DNA of 12,965 nucleotides from Oscillospiraceae bacterium (GTDB lineage: Bacteria; Bacillota_A; Clostridia; Oscillospirales; Ruminococcaceae): the NCBI GenBank assembly GCA_017523995.1, contig JAFWUX010000036.1, positions 1 to 12,965 of the forward strand, written 5' to 3'. Position 1 is the first letter of the stretch; each line of letters begins with the position of its first letter. Made by a program: the position numbers and the translations under genes. The notes under the pieces were generated by a model. That model searched no databases. It saw nothing but the letters and a program-made list of their open reading frames with translations, and was not told the origin of the DNA. Below are positions 1 to 7,134 of this stretch, piece by piece.

Positions 1-2
1 GG

Positions 3-470
3 CAGATCGCCATGCGGATTTTAGGCAGCGCAGAGGATACCGAGGAATGCCTGAACGACGCGCTGCTGCGGCTTTGGAACAGCATTCCGCCTGCAAAGCC
101 GAAATATCTGAAAGCATATTATTCTGCGGTCGTCCGGAACACCGCGCTCAACCGTTACGCTTATGACAATGCGGAAAAGCGCGGCGCGGCGGAGGTGTCC
201 CTCGTGCTGGACGAGCTGGCCGAGGTACTCGCGGACGGGCAGGATGTGCAGGCGCAGGCGGAGGCCTCGATGCTGGAGGAAAGCATCCGGCATTTTCTCC
301 GGAAGCAGAATCCGATGCAGCAGAACATTTTTATGCAGCGGTACTTTTATATGATGACGGGTCCGGAGATCGCAGCGGGGCTCGGCATCACCGAAAACCG
401 CGTCACGGTGACGCTGCACCGGATGCGGCAGAAGCTGCGGGAGCATCTGAAAAAGGAGGCGTTCTTATGA
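3..470 (+). CDS. ECF-type RNA polymerase sigma factor, 5' end missing
   Basis: Sigma-70 family factor of the extracytoplasmic-function type, which would direct RNA polymerase to a small regulon. The frame is open to the window edge, and the first visible residues (QIAMRILGSAEDTEECLNDA) belong to the middle of region 2, so the true start lies upstream; the ATG at 12 is internal. Region 2 continues through LLRLWNSIPP, the usual -10 binding helix. Region 4 covers the last 55 or so residues: a helix with QQNIFMQRYFYMMTG, then the helix-turn-helix PEIAAGLGITENRVTVTLHRMRQKL. The stop overlaps the next start as ATGA, so the two genes are probably translationally coupled. A sigma factor coupled to a single-pass membrane protein is the standard sigma/anti-sigma arrangement, so the neighbour is the likely partner. 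The family call is firm; the regulon is unknown. Confidence 0.88.
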   Translation, partial: QIAMRILGSAEDTEECLNDALLRLWNSIPPAKPKYLKAYYSAVVRNTALNRYAYDNAEKRGAAEVSLVLDELAEVLADGQDVQAQAEASMLEESIRHFLRKQNPMQQNIFMQRYFYMMTGPEIAAGLGITENRVTVTLHRMRQKLREHLKKEAFL

Positions 471-2506
471 AACTGACGGAAATGCAGCTCTTGCAGGCGA
501 TCGGTCAGGCAGACGAGAAAACGGTCAACAGAACGGCACCGCGTCAGCCCGAAGAAACGGGCAGGCTCCCGATCCGCATCCGCCGCAGAGCACTGGAAAT
601 GATCGCAGTCTGTGCGGCACTCTGCATCTTTGTCGGCGGCGGGTTCCTGATCCGGAACCTGTACCGCGCACAGAATCCGGTGATGCCGTACTCGGACGAG
701 GAAACGGCTGCGCTGGATGTGCTCGAACGGTTCTTTGCAGCCTGCAAAAAGGGCGATCAGCAGAAAATGCGGGAGCTTTCGCTGATGGAGACCGTCTGCG
801 ATGTGATTAATGAAAATGATCCGGAGCAGATCGAATCGACGGTGCAGGAGTATCTGGATGCGTTCGCCTGTGTCTCCGGGTATCAGATCGATTCTGTCCG
901 TGATGCGACAGATTCACTCGACTGCGCAAGAATCATTGAAAATGAGCTGTGCGAGTATTATGCCTATCTGTTTGAAGAAAAGGGAAAACATGCAGAGGCG
1001 GAAAAAATGCGCGGCATGACGCCCGCAAAGGATTTTTACAGCCGCGCAGACCGCTTGCTTGTCGTTACGGTCAGGATCTCCGGCACGGATCCGGAGTGGA
1101 ATTCTTTCCCGGAGGAGGACTGGGAGCTGCAGGTCATCCGCTATGACGGAACATGGTATGTGCAGCCGATCGAGATGATCATGCCGTATTTGGGCGAAGA
1201 AAAAAGGCAGAAGCTGAATGAATACCGTGCCAATGACCCGAATTATCACGGGGATGCGGAGCTGACCGTTCCGGCGGAGGATGAGAATCTGACACCGGAG
1301 GACAGGGAAGCCAAAGCAGCGATCACCGCGTTTCTGGAGCTTTGCATGACCGGTGATGCCGATGCGATCCGGAAGGGCTGTCTGCTGGATCGGCAGCTGT
1401 CGCTGATGTGTCCGGACGGCACGGAGCAAACCGGACTGCAGGTGCTCTGGGAAGAAATACCGGAGGCGGAATGGGAGCAGCGCGTGATGAACGGCATTCT
1501 CAATTACACGTTTCAGTTTGAATATCAGGCTGAATTGGCGGATGCAGAGGGAATCCTGGACAGAGCGCTTGCAGAAGCCGCGTCCGCTGTCTATTATGAT
1601 GCGTGGCGGCTGGAACAGGCGCGGAAGCACAACGAAGCTATGGAACGGCTTTCCGATGACCCGCTGACATTCTTCCTGCAGGAGTTCGACAGCGCGAGAT
1701 ATGCCGTTGTCAACGTGCAGACGATGATTTCCGGGAAGCCGAAGATGTTTGCGGTGCAGATCGTTGTCGGTCATAATCAGGACGGCTGGAAGGTCATGCC
1801 CTGTCTGCTGTGGCGGACGGAGACGGAGAATCTGAGCGATGAGGAACGCGCCGAGCTGGATGAGTTTATCCGCAGCGTGAAGAATCTGCCGGAAAGCGAC
1901 CTGCCTGCATACGAAAACAATGCAAAATGGAAAACATGGAGCACAGCCGCGACCAAGAAGGCAGAGCAGCATTTCAGCGGCGGCGGGATCAAAGCGGGAC
2001 TGCCGGTCATCGAACTGACCGAAGCAAAGCTGCCGCCTGCGGGCGGGACAGCACTGAGTCTGCTGGTCGGTCCGGAACACAGTGTTCCGTATACCGTGTC
2101 CTTTGACTTCCGGATGCCGGATGCATCGCCGGGCGTGCTCAATTTCGTGACCTGTTACGGCGCAAACACCGTGCCGGACGACGAGCCCTACGGCGAACAG
2201 CAGTACTGGTACAAGCTGCAGCCGAACGGCATGATCTCCTATGAGACATCCTTCGGGCACGGCTCCGAGGAGATCCGCAGCTTTTTGGAGAAGAATGCAT
2301 CAGGGCAGTGCTTTGATCCGAAGAAGTGGAACACGATGACGCTGAAAACGACCGAAACCGGCACGGAGGTCTTTATCAACGGCGTGTTCGCCGCGTCCCT
2401 GCCCGACCCGAACGGAATGCGCAGCGACTTGACCGGACGGCTGGCACTGGACGGCGCAAAGGGTATGATGTTCCGGCATTTTGTGTTTGAGGACGGGATT
2501 TCATAA
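467..2506 (+). CDS. Membrane-anchored putative anti-sigma/receptor with duplicated domain and C-terminal lectin-like domain
   Basis: 679 residues, starting in the ATGA overlap with the sigma gene. Residues 1-42 are polar and basic (cytoplasmic, with MQLLQAIGQADEKTV as a possible sigma-contacting helix). Residues about 43-63 form one transmembrane helix (MIAVCAALCIFVGGGFLI), and the rest should be outside. Residues 78-245 and 281-465 look like two copies of one domain: each begins with an Ala/Leu-rich helix and a GD step (AACKKGDQQK, ELCMTGDADA) and ends with a strand pattern of the type VxxDGxWxVxP (VIRYDGTWYVQP, VGHNQDGWKVMP), resembling NTF2-like or DUF4878-type folds. Residues 510-676 show the strand pattern of a concanavalin A-like jelly roll (YTVSFDFRMPD, KWNTMTLKTTETGTEVFING), as in LamG or DUF1080 domains. 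Inference: extracellular ligand sensing transmitted to the sigma factor, as in clostridial RsgI proteins but with unrelated modules. No close family is recognised; a role as substrate-binding envelope protein is possible. Confidence 0.7.
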   Translation: MKLTEMQLLQAIGQADEKTVNRTAPRQPEETGRLPIRIRRRALEMIAVCAALCIFVGGGFLIRNLYRAQNPVMPYSDEETAALDVLERFFAACKKGDQQKMRELSLMETVCDVINENDPEQIESTVQEYLDAFACVSGYQIDSVRDATDSLDCARIIENELCEYYAYLFEEKGKHAEAEKMRGMTPAKDFYSRADRLLVVTVRISGTDPEWNSFPEEDWELQVIRYDGTWYVQPIEMIMPYLGEEKRQKLNEYRANDPNYHGDAELTVPAEDENLTPEDREAKAAITAFLELCMTGDADAIRKGCLLDRQLSLMCPDGTEQTGLQVLWEEIPEAEWEQRVMNGILNYTFQFEYQAELADAEGILDRALAEAASAVYYDAWRLEQARKHNEAMERLSDDPLTFFLQEFDSARYAVVNVQTMISGKPKMFAVQIVVGHNQDGWKVMPCLLWRTETENLSDEERAELDEFIRSVKNLPESDLPAYENNAKWKTWSTAATKKAEQHFSGGGIKAGLPVIELTEAKLPPAGGTALSLLVGPEHSVPYTVSFDFRMPDASPGVLNFVTCYGANTVPDDEPYGEQQYWYKLQPNGMISYETSFGHGSEEIRSFLEKNASGQCFDPKKWNTMTLKTTETGTEVFINGVFAASLPDPNGMRSDLTGRLALDGAKGMMFRHFVFEDGIS

Positions 2507-2510
2507 CATA

Positions 2511-2553
2511 AAAAAACGGACAGCAGGAGATAGCTTCAGCTGTCCGCTTTTTC
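2511..2553 (+). terminator. Rho-independent terminator after the sigma/receptor operon
   Basis: The stem CGGACAGC (2517-2524) pairs with GCTGTCCG (2539-2546). It extends inward through GGAG/CTTC around an ATAG loop, and is preceded by an A-run and followed by CTTTTTC. It begins just after the stop at 2506 and ends the operon. Confidence 0.88.
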
Positions 2554-2576
2554 TGCAACAAATTTCAGATTTTGTC

Positions 2577-2605
2577 TTGACAAAGCAAAAAATCCTTGTT
2601 ATACT
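2577..2605 (+). promoter_or_regulatory. Strong sigma-A promoter for the serine hydrolase gene
   Basis: TTGACA at 2577-2582, a 17-nt spacer and TATACT at 2600-2605, with an extended -10 TG at 2597-2598. The match to the vegetative consensus is nearly complete. A transcript starting near 2612 would carry an untranslated leader of about 135 nt before the ATG at 2747. The promoter upstream of 11271 has the same boxes and spacer and shares TTGACAAAG. Confidence 0.85.
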
Positions 2606-2611
2606 AATTAC

Positions 2612-2746
2612 ATAAGCAATGTATGGATCCCGCTTTATCACCGCAGAATTGGTTTGCGCGAGAAATCCGCCGGGGATCATTCAGGACATCAGTGTGCATC
2701 TGCTCCGGAAGGCCGGAAAGCTCGTGAGAACGGAAAGGACGTCCCG
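2612..2746 (+). other. Long 5' leader of the serine hydrolase mRNA, no recognised riboswitch
   Basis: About 135 untranslated nt. GATCCC (2626-2631) can pair with GGGATC (2673-2678), and inside that span CGCA and TGCG can pair. The ribosome-binding site AAAGGA (2734-2739) overlaps the palindrome GGACGTCC (2737-2744) just before the start. I compared the leader with c-di-GMP and c-di-AMP riboswitch cores from memory and saw no match. The frame is open upstream from a TTG at 2654, but that stretch does not read like protein. Confidence 0.4.
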
Positions 2747-4076
2747 ATGAAACAACTGATTGCGATGCTTGCCGCAGGAACCCTGCTTCTTTGTACAGCC
2801 TGCGGACAGAATGAGGCTGCATTTGAAACGAAAGAGCCGCAGGCACTGAGAGCCGCGGTGACGGTACCGGCAGAGGAACCGGTCACACAGGCGCAGCAGA
2901 CAACTGCTGCAGCCGAAGAACAGACGGCGGTCATCCCTGCAGTGACGGCGGAAACTGTTCCGGAGCTGACGGAGCCGCCGGTGACAACAGCTGCGGGAAC
3001 AAAACCGGCCGCGGCAAAGCCCGCCGCGCAAAAACAGGCTGCTGTCAGTCCGTCAGCCGGTGCTGCGGAAACGCCTGTCAGCGATGCGCAGCCGCAGACC
3101 GAACCGGATGCGCCGCAGGCGGATGCACCTGCAGAGGAACCGGTTACGCAGACGGAGCCGGAGGACTCGGATACACCGGCGGAAACCGCGGTGACGGTCA
3201 TCACAACGGCAGCGGCGAAGAAGACCTCCGCGACGACTGCGGCTTCTTCTGCAGCGGCCGCTGCTCCGGAAACTGCGGCGGCTTCCGTGACGACGGCTGC
3301 GGCGGTACCGGTGATCACGCGGGAAAAGCCGGCAGTCGATACCGCGGCACTGGATAAGCTTGTGAAGCAGTATGCCCGCGGCTGTGCCGTGGAGCTGTAC
3401 AGTCTGGAAGGCACCGTGCTTTATGCACACCGCGCGAATACGCTGATCTCCGGCGCAAGCCTCATCAAGCTGCCGTATGTGTATTATTGCTGCACGCAGA
3501 TCGAAGCGGGCACAGCTAAGCTGACCGACACAATGACCTATACGGCGAGCTTTGCGCAGGGCGGCAGCGGAATCCTGCGGAACAAATCCTACGGAACGAA
3601 ATATACGCTTGCCCAGCTGATGGATTACGCGCTGCGCTATTCCGACAACACGGCATACTATATGCTGGTCACGAAGTTCGGGGCAAAGGGCTTCAATCAG
3701 ATGGTCAAAGACTGGGGCTATCAGAATATCAGCATTTCCGTTTCCTCGCGGTTTCCGGCGCTGACGGCGGCGTTCATGACCGATGCGGCGGATGTATGCG
3801 CAGCGCAATGCGGGCGAATGCTGGGCGAATGCATGGCACGCGCTGGTCAGCTCCGAGCGCAGCTATACGAGAGCGATCATCGGCGGGACGGATGAGATCG
3901 CCGTGAAATACGGCAGCATCCCCGATCACTATCACGAAACGGTTTTGGTCAACTGCGGGCAGCCGTATATTCTGGTGATCCTGAGCGGTGCCGTCAACTA
4001 CAATGCGGATGTGAAATTCGTGCAGAATGTGGCTGCGGCGGCGAAAAAGATCGCGGTGCAGTATAACGGGCAGTAA
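2747..4076 (+). pseudogene. Frameshifted lipoprotein serine hydrolase (beta-lactamase/DD-peptidase fold)
   Basis: Chosen start ATG 2747, with AAAGGA seven bases upstream. The N-terminus is a lipoprotein signal (MKQLIAMLAAGTLLLCTACG, lipidated Cys19). Residues 28-195 form a low-complexity Ala/Thr/Pro/Glu linker, the kind that spans cell wall. The hydrolase domain follows: S238-L-I-K241 is the nucleophile SxxK motif, and S299-D-N301 is the SDN motif 61 residues later, the class A spacing. This frame then runs off the family pattern and stops at 3895. The frame open from 3780 continues it (MYAQRNAGECWANAWHALVS) with the third motif as K-Y-G-S (3906-3917), a YILVILSG strand and a C-terminal helix, ending at 4076. 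A typical Glu166 omega loop is not seen, which argues against a true beta-lactamase. The shift lies between 3780 and 3895, most likely near 3785-3810 in a GCGGCGG-rich stretch. Without it the protein lacks its third catalytic motif. Sequencing error is the main alternative to a real pseudogene. Confidence 0.8.
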
Positions 4077-4093
4077 ACGGTTTTTTCTGAATA

Positions 4094-4143
4094 CGGCAAC
4101 GCGGCACAGGGCTTTTTGCAGTCCTGTGCCGCGTTTTCTGCCG
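4094..4143 (+). terminator. Rho-independent terminator of the serine hydrolase gene
   Basis: A perfect 13-bp stem, AACGCGGCACAGG (4098-4110) with CCTGTGCCGCGTT (4123-4135), followed by a T-rich tail. An outer CGGCA/TGCCG pair (4094-4098, 4139-4143) is an alternative extension. It starts about 18 nt after the stop at 4076. Confidence 0.87.
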
Positions 4144-4155
4144 TGTTCCGTGCAT

Positions 4156-4185
4156 AAAAAATCTCCCCGCATTGCGGAGAGATCC
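4156..4185 (-). terminator. Minus-strand terminator belonging to the tRNA 3' remnant
   Basis: Read on the minus strand, GGATCTCTCCGCAATGCGGGGAGAT forms a hairpin (4161-4170 with 4174-4183, one internal mismatch, 3-nt loop) followed by six T. It lies ten bases or so downstream of the tRNA 3' end at 4195-4215, the normal place for a tRNA terminator, and converges on the + strand terminator at 4094-4143. Confidence 0.75.
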
Positions 4186-4194
4186 TTTTCTGAG

Positions 4195-4215
4195 TCGAGG
4201 TGACAGGACTTGAAC
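4195..4215 (-). other. Putative attachment site: 3' end of a tRNA gene (T-loop to discriminator base)
   Basis: On the minus strand the sequence reads G, T-loop TTCAAGT, 3' T-stem CCTGT, acceptor CACCTCG, discriminator A. The upstream half of the T-stem is absent: the bases before G53 (GTCCT) cannot pair, so only the 3' end of a tRNA is present. Integrases of genomic islands typically recombine in exactly this part of tRNA genes, leaving a 3' fragment with the original terminator on one side and an intact reconstituted tRNA on the other. A recombinase gene begins about 190 nt away. The implied C1-G72 pair with A73 would fit tRNA-Pro, but that identity is only inferred. No second copy was seen in the window. 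Confidence 0.7.
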
Positions 4216-4292
4216 AGGACGCCAAGACAGAAAATGTAAGTTAAACAAACTCATTTTACCATACATTATGGGAAAAGTCAAGGTGTTGTTTG

Positions 4293-4344
4293 AAAAAGCA
4301 TCCATATCAATCTGAGTATATTGGGTTGGTATGGATGCTTTTTT
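4293..4344. terminator. Bidirectional terminator between the attachment site and the integrase
   Basis: A perfect 14-bp stem, AAAAAGCATCCATA (4293-4306) with TATGGATGCTTTTT (4330-4343), loop 23 nt. The A-run on one side and T-run on the other make it a terminator in both directions. It would insulate the integrase from transcription entering the element. The rest of 4216-4403 holds no gene and presumably includes recombinase arm sites. Confidence 0.8.
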
Positions 4345-4351
4345 GTCATTA

Positions 4352-4362
4352 TGCTATATAAT
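4352..4362 (+). promoter_or_regulatory. Possible integrase promoter (-10 region only)
   Basis: TGCTATATAAT contains an extended -10 type TGnTATAT and a TATAAT at 4357-4362, about 40 nt before the integrase ATG. No good -35 box is found at 16-18 nt; the only TTGTCA (4343-4348) is too close. Confidence 0.4.
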
Positions 4363-4403
4363 ATATGTGTCCGCAGGACTACTATATCATAAGGAGCATT
4401 CAA

Positions 4404-5108
4404 ATGACAGTGAAAAAGCCTGATATTACCCCTGATTTAGATGTATTGGAATATATGCGCTCGCTCACGCCTATTCAAGACAAGAAATATGAGTGTGTGA
4501 CTGTGGCTGATTGGACGGTATGTTGGTTGTTACATTACAGCAATAACCTGAAAGATTCCACAAAACTGGAATATCAAAAAACTATTGATCAGCATATTAA
4601 CCGAGTTCTAGGTAAAGTAAAGTTAAATGAACTGTCGCACGAGGATGTCCAGCTGTTTATTAATAGCCTAAACATGGGTATTGGGATTGAAAATGAGTTA
4701 AGTCCAAAAAGTATTAAGAATATACACGGTGTCCTTCATAGTTGCTTAAAAGCTGCTGTTGACTTTGGATATATCACAGCAAATCCGGCTGATAAAATTC
4801 GTTTGCCGAAGAAAAACACTCCAGAAGTACAACATCTAGAACCGGATATTTTACATGATTTCTTTGATGCTATTTGCGATCACCCCAAAAAGCTGCTTTT
4901 TACTGTGTCTATCTTTACGGGAATGCGCGAAGGAGAAATCCTTGCTTTGACATGGGATTGCATCCGGTTCGAAATCGGAGAAATCTATCTATATCGGCAG
5001 CTTTCAAATAAGAATGCCGATAAAGAATACAGATTTACTTCTCTAAAAAATGGAAAGACAAGAATCTTGCGTCCCGCTCCGTTTATTATTAAGCTGTTAA
5101 TACGATGA
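4404..5108 (+). pseudogene. Tyrosine recombinase (integrase), C-terminally truncated
   Basis: Start ATG 4404 with AAGGAG at 4391-4396; an in-frame open stretch begins at 4365 but has no ribosome-binding site. 234 residues against roughly 370-400 for full integrases of this family. Residues 30-130 are the SAM-like core-binding domain (DSTKLEYQKTIDQHI, SPKSIKNIHGVLHSCLKAAV, then NPADKIRLPKK). The catalytic domain begins at about 145 and contains box I with catalytic Arg175 (FTGMREGEILALTWDCI) and the beta-hairpin Lys215 (SLKNGKTR). The reading stops at FIIKLLIR, before the HxxR box, the second His and the tyrosine nucleophile, so it should not catalyse strand exchange. The stop overlaps the ATG of the next ORF as ATGA. 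It lies next to the tRNA 3' remnant, as integrases of tRNA-targeting islands do. A deletion that removed the 3' end of int and joined it to the mobilization operon is the simplest explanation. Confidence 0.8.
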
Positions 5109-5263
5109 AATCAAGCGAAGATGAACTTATGAACAGAATTAGAGCGCGGCTCATTCGCAATGGAAGCGGGAAAGCAATCGGAAAATTACAAGTTAAGCTG
5201 GCCGAATCCGAAAAGCACATCCAATCGTTGGAAGCGAAATTTGAGAAGAAAAGAAAGAAGTGA
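5105..5263 (+). CDS. Small coiled-coil ORF upstream of the relaxase
   Basis: 52 residues, MKSSEDELMNRIRARLIRNG to the C-terminal EAKFEKKRKK. The start ATG overlaps the integrase stop (ATGA) and the stop TGA at 5261-5263 abuts the relaxase start. No clear Shine-Dalgarno precedes 5105, so expression may rely on coupling, or on an internal ATG at 5128. Residues 27-52 are highly charged with heptad-like spacing (KLQVKLAESEKHIQSLEAKF), suggesting a helix or coiled coil. Small charged proteins often sit directly upstream of mobilization relaxases and assist oriT binding, so an accessory role is plausible. It may also be the 3' remnant of a longer gene whose start was lost in the deletion that truncated the integrase. 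No family recognised. Confidence 0.5.
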   Translation: MKSSEDELMNRIRARLIRNGSGKAIGKLQVKLAESEKHIQSLEAKFEKKRKK

Positions 5264-5268
5264 CAGAA

Positions 5269-7134
5269 ATGGAACAATATAGTGTCAGCTTGACGCTTGG
5301 CAAAGGTAACGTTCCGCATGGCGGAAACATCGAGCATAATAACAGAGCATTTCTTGCTCATAATGTAAACGATGTAAGATCGCCCTTGAATATTTGTTTC
5401 ACAAGTAAAGACATCGAAGATACTTATCATCAGTTGTTCGATGCCGCTTTAGCCAAGTATAACGAAAAGCAAAAGCAACCATGCAGACGTATTAAAGATT
5501 ATTATGACCATATCGCTTCCGGAAAAAGAGAGTCTTCGTTCTATGAAGTGATTGTTCAGTTCGGTGATAGCATAACTGCACCTGTAGGTTCAAAACGCGG
5601 AGAGGTCGCAAAACAAATGCTGACAGATTATATGAAAGGGTTTCAGGAACGAAATCCTAATCTTCATGTCTTCAATGCGACACTTCACTTGGACGAAGCA
5701 AGCCCGCATCTTCACATCGACTTTGTTCCTTATTATACGAAAGGTCGAAAGAATGGTCTTGAAAAAGGTGTGTCAATGAAAGCTGCATTAGAGGAAATGG
5801 GATACCGAGCGAAAGGACTAAAAGAGAATCAATTAGTGTTATGGGAACAGTCTGAGAAAAAAATAATGGATCAGATTCTTAAAGCACATGGGTGTACTCG
5901 TGAAGATAAACATGTGAAACATAAGCACATGAGCGTGGAAAACTACAAAGCAATGATGAATAAAAAGAGGATGATTCAAAATGCAAGAGCAAGGCTTGGA
6001 CTGTTGACCGGAGAGAATCAGACGAAGCAAAGTCTTCAAGCTCAACTGGTTGCTGCCAAAGAACGTGTAAAGAATCTGGAAGCAGAAAAGAAATCTCCAT
6101 ACGCTTGCTTCTACTATTCATCAGCTGACAAGCAAGCGTTCGTGCAGGACGCGCTGCGGAAAGAGGGCATCCGATTCCGTGAAACAGATAATGGCTTTGA
6201 AGCACAGGAATGCTACACAAGACGTATTCGGGAGATCGAGAAGACCTATCAGGCTCCTGATTCTTCGATTCGCAATCAGCTCCGGGATGATATTGACAGC
6301 TTTCTGTATCAATCCAAAAGTTTTGATGAGTTTCTCAAAAAAATGCAGGAAGCCAAGTATGAAGTCAAGCAAGGAAAGTACATCTCTGTTAAGCCGCCTT
6401 ACGGTCAGAGGTTTATTCGTTTGAAGTCGCTCGGAGATTTTTATGATGAGCTATCGCTTAAAAACAGAATGAAGAAAAAACTGCGTTTCGAGAAACGACT
6501 TGACGAAAAGATCAAGGAGCTTGAAACTGCAAAGGCTCCGAATCTTTGCGTGCTCCAAGAAGTTCGCCATTATATTGCAGTCGTGCATAAAGGTGACTTG
6601 CCTATCCGAAAAAAAGATAAGGCTTCACCGTATAGCTGGGCAAACGATCAGGAGCTTGACAAGCTGCTGATGCTGAACAATATGCTCAATCAGGGCATGG
6701 ACGCTGCCGCGATCCGGAAGAAAGCCGAAGCATTGGAAGCGTCCGCACAAAAAAAAGGCGCAGCACTTGCTGCTGCCGAAAACGATCTCCGTCAATATCT
6801 CGAAATGAAAGAGAAGATCGAAATTGTCTTCGAGAAGAAAACTGGCGCATTCACTCTGGAACAGGCGAAAGCAGCCGTTCGCATGTATCCGGATATCAAT
6901 GCATCGAATTATCGGAATATTGAAAAGGTCATTGAGCCTGCGCAGGAACAGGTGCAGAAACTTTCCGCAGAGCATCAGGCAATCCGTGCGGAACTGAAAG
7001 AAGTCACTGACGCTTTAAGCGTGATCGAGAAGGCAACGAATCACACCTTTGTTCAACACTTGCTTGCGGATCAGCGTCGTGTTGCCGCTTCGGAACTGCT
7101 TATGAACGGCATCTATTCAGGAGAATCGCTATGA
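5269..7134 (+). CDS. MobV/Pre-type relaxase (plasmid recombination/mobilization enzyme)
   Basis: Relaxase that would nick DNA at an origin of transfer and lead the strand through a conjugation pore supplied by a helper element. Start ATG 5269 is preferred because the purine-rich AAAGAAAGAAG ends eight bases before it; a GTG at 5260 overlapping the previous stop is possible. 621 residues. Residues 1-235 are the Mob_Pre catalytic domain: motif I H23-N-N-R26 followed by AHNVND, and the metal-binding motif H140-L-D-E-A-S-P-H147-L-H149 (ATLHLDEASPHLHIDFVPYY), both complete. Residues about 235-621 are a long, largely helical, charged region (for example QAQLVAAKERVKNLEAEKKS) with later segments I do not recognise. 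The stop overlaps TraX by ATGA. No type IV secretion genes are visible, so the element would be mobilizable, not self-transmissible. oriT could not be pinned down. Confidence 0.88.
   Translation: MEQYSVSLTLGKGNVPHGGNIEHNNRAFLAHNVNDVRSPLNICFTSKDIEDTYHQLFDAALAKYNEKQKQPCRRIKDYYDHIASGKRESSFYEVIVQFGDSITAPVGSKRGEVAKQMLTDYMKGFQERNPNLHVFNATLHLDEASPHLHIDFVPYYTKGRKNGLEKGVSMKAALEEMGYRAKGLKENQLVLWEQSEKKIMDQILKAHGCTREDKHVKHKHMSVENYKAMMNKKRMIQNARARLGLLTGENQTKQSLQAQLVAAKERVKNLEAEKKSPYACFYYSSADKQAFVQDALRKEGIRFRETDNGFEAQECYTRRIREIEKTYQAPDSSIRNQLRDDIDSFLYQSKSFDEFLKKMQEAKYEVKQGKYISVKPPYGQRFIRLKSLGDFYDELSLKNRMKKKLRFEKRLDEKIKELETAKAPNLCVLQEVRHYIAVVHKGDLPIRKKDKASPYSWANDQELDKLLMLNNMLNQGMDAAAIRKKAEALEASAQKKGAALAAAENDLRQYLEMKEKIEIVFEKKTGAFTLEQAKAAVRMYPDINASNYRNIEKVIEPAQEQVQKLSAEHQAIRAELKEVTDALSVIEKATNHTFVQHLLADQRRVAASELLMNGIYSGESL

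Noticed and set aside
914..2260. Long open frame on the minus strand (448 codons)
   Set aside because: It lies antisense within the well-supported receptor gene, its translation is rich in His/Arg/Cys/Leu without domain features, and GC-rich codon bias on the + strand explains it.
2612..2746. Riboswitch in the serine hydrolase leader
   Set aside because: Long leader with some pairing, but none of the conserved cores I can recall (c-di-GMP, c-di-AMP) is recognisable.
2654..2746. Longer N-terminus for the serine hydrolase, starting at TTG 2654
   Set aside because: The start at 2747 has a good ribosome-binding site and begins a textbook lipoprotein signal; the extension would bury it.
2689..3414. 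Minus-strand open frame rich in Ala, Val and Ser (241 codons)
   Set aside because: It is the antisense of the Ala/Thr/Pro linker of the lipoprotein; no start signal and low complexity.
3906..3917. True class A beta-lactamase giving resistance
   Set aside because: The Glu166 omega-loop motif is not seen, the third motif is KYGS, and the gene is frameshifted; a DD-peptidase-like hydrolase is more likely.
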